From Mansonella perstans (Eukaryota > Nematoda > Chromadorea > Rhabditida > Onchocercidae), in assembly GCA_037074765.1 (NCBI GenBank), contig JBAMDO010000054.1, positions 46,001 through 110,000 of the forward strand: 64,000 nt of DNA, given 5' to 3'. A program made the translations under genes and the position numbers. The notes beneath the pieces were generated by a model, which was given only the letters and a program-made list of their open reading frames with translations, had not been told where the DNA came from and made no database searches. The number at the start of each line of letters is the position of its first letter. The first letter of the stretch is position 1. Positions 60,871 through 64,000 of the stretch are shown piece after piece.

Positions 60871-63646
60871 TTAGGCAACGCTAGTGTCAGGCTTAAACGA
60901 TGCTTGCAGTGGAGTACTTTGGATATCTTTCAGATGTTCTTCATTAACCTGCAAACGATGCTCCAGGGCTGTATTAAAAGTATTGCTTGCATTACCTTTC
61001 AAATTGGAAAGGAGCGGATTAGCAGCTTTTAAAGCATCATTATCAACAGCAACAGCACCCGTGGTACTAATTTGCAAATGATGATGGTGATGATGCTCCA
61101 CAGCATTACTTTCACGAGGTCGTTTAGTATCACGCTCTTCACTTCTTGTTTTTTTCGAGTGCCGTACACGTCGACAACGAGCGGCCAATTTACGTGTTAC
61201 ATCACGAAACACTTCCCAAAATTCATCCTCATCAGGGATTCGATGCATCATCACTTTACGACACACATCTGCAACATGCGAACCTTTGTGAAAGACTGTT
61301 ATAAATTTCACCCAATTACCAAGTTATATCAGAATAGCTTCTAACGATCGGCTGATTCATAAAAAAATTATTTAATTTATTCTAAATCTGAATTCCAAGA
61401 AGCCCCACAAACTTTAAGAACTTACAAGCAATATAATGAATCCCCTCTTCAGGAAGATTTTTATAAGTTGAATGATTTGGACCAGCAACGGTCGTTTGTG
61501 CCATTAGCTTAGTACCAAATACCCGCTTTTCAGCCAGCATTTTCGAAAGGAAGGCCATCGCTTTACGCACATCATCATCACAGCGACGATTCTGATGAAA
61601 TTGATGAATAATTTGTTCTTCGCTGCAAGGTGTAAAACCTGAAACTTAATTGAAGTGACATTTCAAAGTGACTTGAAACAAGTCCTAGATTTGTTTAAAA
61701 TTCAATCATCACTAACCTGGATCTGAAAGATAAGCTTGGGGCACCGGGATTTTTATATTTGAAATGCTGCTTTGAGAAATGCCCTTTTGACGTATGAATT
61801 TCACATAGTCATCCGACACAGGCTTCTGCAAAATGCAAATTTGATAAAGACAAATAAATTCCGTGAAAAATGCAACACTTTCGCAGCAAATATAAAATAC
61901 CTTTCTACACGGTGAAGCAGTAGCAAGATGTTGTCGTTGCTGTCGCACTAATGCATTTTGCGAACCCTGACTACAGTTTAACATCTGTTGAATTAGATGC
62001 TGATGAGCTTGCTGATTTCGTCCAGCTAATGTTTCCAGATGAGTGGGAAGACTGCAGCTCAGCTGAAACAATTCTTTTGAACATCAAATTCACTTCACGC
62101 TATATTTTAGGACTTGATTACTATGAAGGTTTAATCAAATATAATTACTTAAGGGTTTGTGTTCAATAATTCCAGTATAGTTTTATGCAGTGGTACTTAG
62201 ATTTTGAGGAAAAAAAGTAGGTAGACGAAGTTCATATGAATGAAATAAATGGTCAGTTAAAATAACATACCGTTTGATCAACGACATTCCCGGAACTTAG
62301 ATGAAGCTGCGCAGTATGATCCTGTTTAGGCTGTTGTTCTTGCCGTGTTTGTTGCTGCATGTGAAGCAGCTGCGTTGACGACGACTGTCCCAGTTGGCTT
62401 TGACCATTCACAACCAGTTGTTGCAGTAATTGCTGTTGTAGAAGCAAAGGATTTAGTGAAGATAGTGAATCTAACTTCGAGGCAAACACATGTGCTGCAT
62501 TCTGTAAAAAAAAGTCATAAACTATCGATAATTGCAAAAAACATACGCTTTCTAAATGTTCTATATCTTAATTCGACATAAACAATACATAAATGCTGAA
62601 TTATTCGCAAGGACCTTTCCAGTCTAGTTTCCTGTTAAGAGCAGACATAATATTTGCGGCTCTGAGAAAACAAAAAAGAATGTCTTTCAAATTACTAAGA
62701 CAGTTCATTTACGACACAAACAAGTTATTAAAAAGAAAATTCCCAATCTCCAACTCACATCTGTTCCGCTAATAACACTCTTGGTAGCAGCTGAAACAGG
62801 CGCTGAACATATGTCGTTATTGTTATCAATGCTTACGGGATCAATTTGTGCATCACCTAAATAATATTTTCAATAAAAGCATCAAAATATGTTACTTCAT
62901 TTAAACAACAAATCATTTTCATATAAAAAAAAAAAAAAAAAATAGATCTTTAACGAGAAAAAAAAACATCCAATCCTAAATGAAAACTGAAGCACAATCG
63001 CAGCAACGCATTAAATGGACGCATAATACATTGTACTCCCTCATAAACCGTCCTATGATCATATCAGGAAGTACTGTTACAAATTTGCCTGGACGACCTT
63101 CATTGTTCACTATTTAAGAATTACCATTTGAATCGCATTTCCGATCAAGGCCCGATGAATTCCATCTTTTTATCGAACCAAGTTGCAGCTGTTCCTGCAG
63201 GTTCGGTGGCAAAATTGGACTCGTTTGTTGTAACAATGATGGAAACAGCCAAGGGTTCCACTGTAACAATGGGCTTGGCACTGAAATAAAGAATTCCAGG
63301 AAAAACTAAAATAGAACACCTCTGGGGAAGAAAATAGAAGTTACTACAAATCCTGAAAAAATTTGATTTTTCAAAATCCAAGAGCAAACTGACATGCAGG
63401 CAGTGGCCTCAATGCCACAGGACATTCAGGAGTAACTGCATTCTTCCGAGGAGTTGTCGAAGAACTTGGCACAGTATTCCCCAGTTCACTACCGGTTGCA
63501 GCACAAACCTGATTCATAAGAGCTTGCATATTCCTCTCGAAATGCTGTTTCATTTCTTGCACTTCTCTAAAAGTTAGAATATTCAGCACATCGGTCATAT
63601 GCAAATAGCCCGTTCACTTACAACAGGGTTTCAAGGTGCAACTTCT
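60871..63646 (-). CDS. lin-14: Probable LIN-14 orthologue, Q-rich nuclear DNA-binding protein (5' end outside window)
   Basis: LIN-14 is a nematode nuclear transcription factor that sets early larval cell fates and is repressed by lin-4. Exons (minus): 63646-63622 (25 nt), 63566-63394, 63280-63125, 62856-62759, 62501-62271, 62062-61901, 61825-61717, 61638-61426, 61295-60871. All join in phase, giving about 530 residues, close to the known family length. Order: a short coiled-coil-like helix (LHLETLLEVQEMKQHFERN); a Ser/Pro/Leu/Gln-rich middle with Gln clusters; then a conserved-looking C-terminal block starting PVSDDYVKFIRQKG and SNIKIPVPQAYL, with RRCDDDVRKAMAFLSKML, LPEEGIHYIAFFHKGSH and DEFWEVFRDVTRKLAARC. 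This is compatible with the BEN-like DNA-binding region described for LIN-14. A basic KKTRSEERDTKRPRE stretch suggests a nuclear signal, and a six-His run follows. I name it on this architecture plus the lin-4/let-7 sites in its 3' UTR, not on an alignment. Upstream exons beyond 63646 are not resolved; a Q-rich nematode-specific regulator of another family remains possible. Confidence 0.68.
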
Positions 63647-63649
63647 CTG

Positions 63650-64000
63650 TAATCAAGAATTTTAGCAGTTAACAACGCAGATTCAAGGTTAAACCTATCA
63701 GTATGAAAGGCTAAAGGTCCTGCCGATCGTTCATTTTCAATAACAGAAATATGAACATTAAGATTAAAATGAAGAAAATAAAAATTGGAGAAGTAAGGAA
63801 ATGCTAGATCTAGAAGTTAACAGAAATGTTTTAAATGAAATTGTACGTTATTAAAAGAATTTCGCACTATACAGGAATCCTACCAAATTCTAATTTTTAA
63901 TCCATCATATTTAACTTGCTTGTTGCAAATCATTTTATTTTTGATTACAACTCATTATCTATTATTCTTTTATTATCCATTATATTATTCATATTATCCA
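63650..64000. other. Upstream intron or first-exon region of the lin-14-like gene
   Basis: A minus-strand frame from about 63760 to 63632 (NERSAGPLAFHTDRFNLE and onward) looks coding but ends in a stop in the frame that would abut the next donor. It may be an alternative 3' end, an exon needing another splice choice, or chance. Beyond 63770 the DNA is A+T-rich with nothing recognisable. Confidence 0.35.

Overview
The window is nuclear DNA from a nematode. Four genes are split by many short introns with GT/AG borders and T-rich, TTTCAG-like acceptors. The sequence is strongly A+T-rich with long poly-A/T runs and simple-sequence tracts. The best matches are nematode developmental and housekeeping genes. 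The style suggests a clade III parasitic (filarial-like) worm, but that assignment is an inference. I see no bacterial, viral or transposon coding sequence and no tRNA, rRNA or CRISPR.

Layout. 1-18.7 kb is mostly non-coding. It holds a few isolated exon-like ORFs (about 5.0, 8.1 and 9.1-9.6 kb), a CA(T/C) triplet block (14.36-14.49 kb), a roughly 680 bp GATA/GATTA satellite (14.86-15.54 kb), a small minisatellite (15.9-16.0 kb) and a GC-richer island (17.0-17.26 kb). 18.73-20.43 kb (+) is a four-exon NET-family zinc-finger gene, the tlp-1 / NocA / ZNF703 type. 20.4-39.1 kb is again gene-poor. 39.11-47.20 kb (-) is a Sec24 COPII cargo-adaptor gene with about 21 exons. 47.2-51.9 kb is the divergent intergenic region. 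51.9-55.85 kb (+) is the CCR4/CNOT6 deadenylase gene. 55.9-58.3 kb is non-coding with a 19-bp tandem repeat. 58.3-60.87 kb reads as the long 3' UTR of the last gene. 60.87 kb to beyond the window edge (-) is a Q-rich nuclear protein gene that I identify as a likely lin-14 orthologue.

The most interesting part is the tail of that last gene. Read on its own (minus) strand, the region downstream of its stop codon holds two 9-nt matches complementary to the 5' end of lin-4, a third 7-nt lin-4 seed match, and a 9-nt match complementary to the 5' end of let-7. It also holds three copies of an 8-nt near-let-7 motif. This is the arrangement expected of lin-14, the founding microRNA target. It independently supports a gene call otherwise based on protein character. 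The convergent neighbour, ccr-4, encodes a catalytic subunit of the CCR4-NOT deadenylase, which acts in microRNA silencing. No common regulation is shown by the sequence.

Exon borders were worked out by hand from splice signals and reading-phase agreement. All sec24, ccr-4 and tlp-1 joins are in phase except one unresolved join near the sec24 N-terminus. The true first exons of ccr-4 and lin-14 are not identified.
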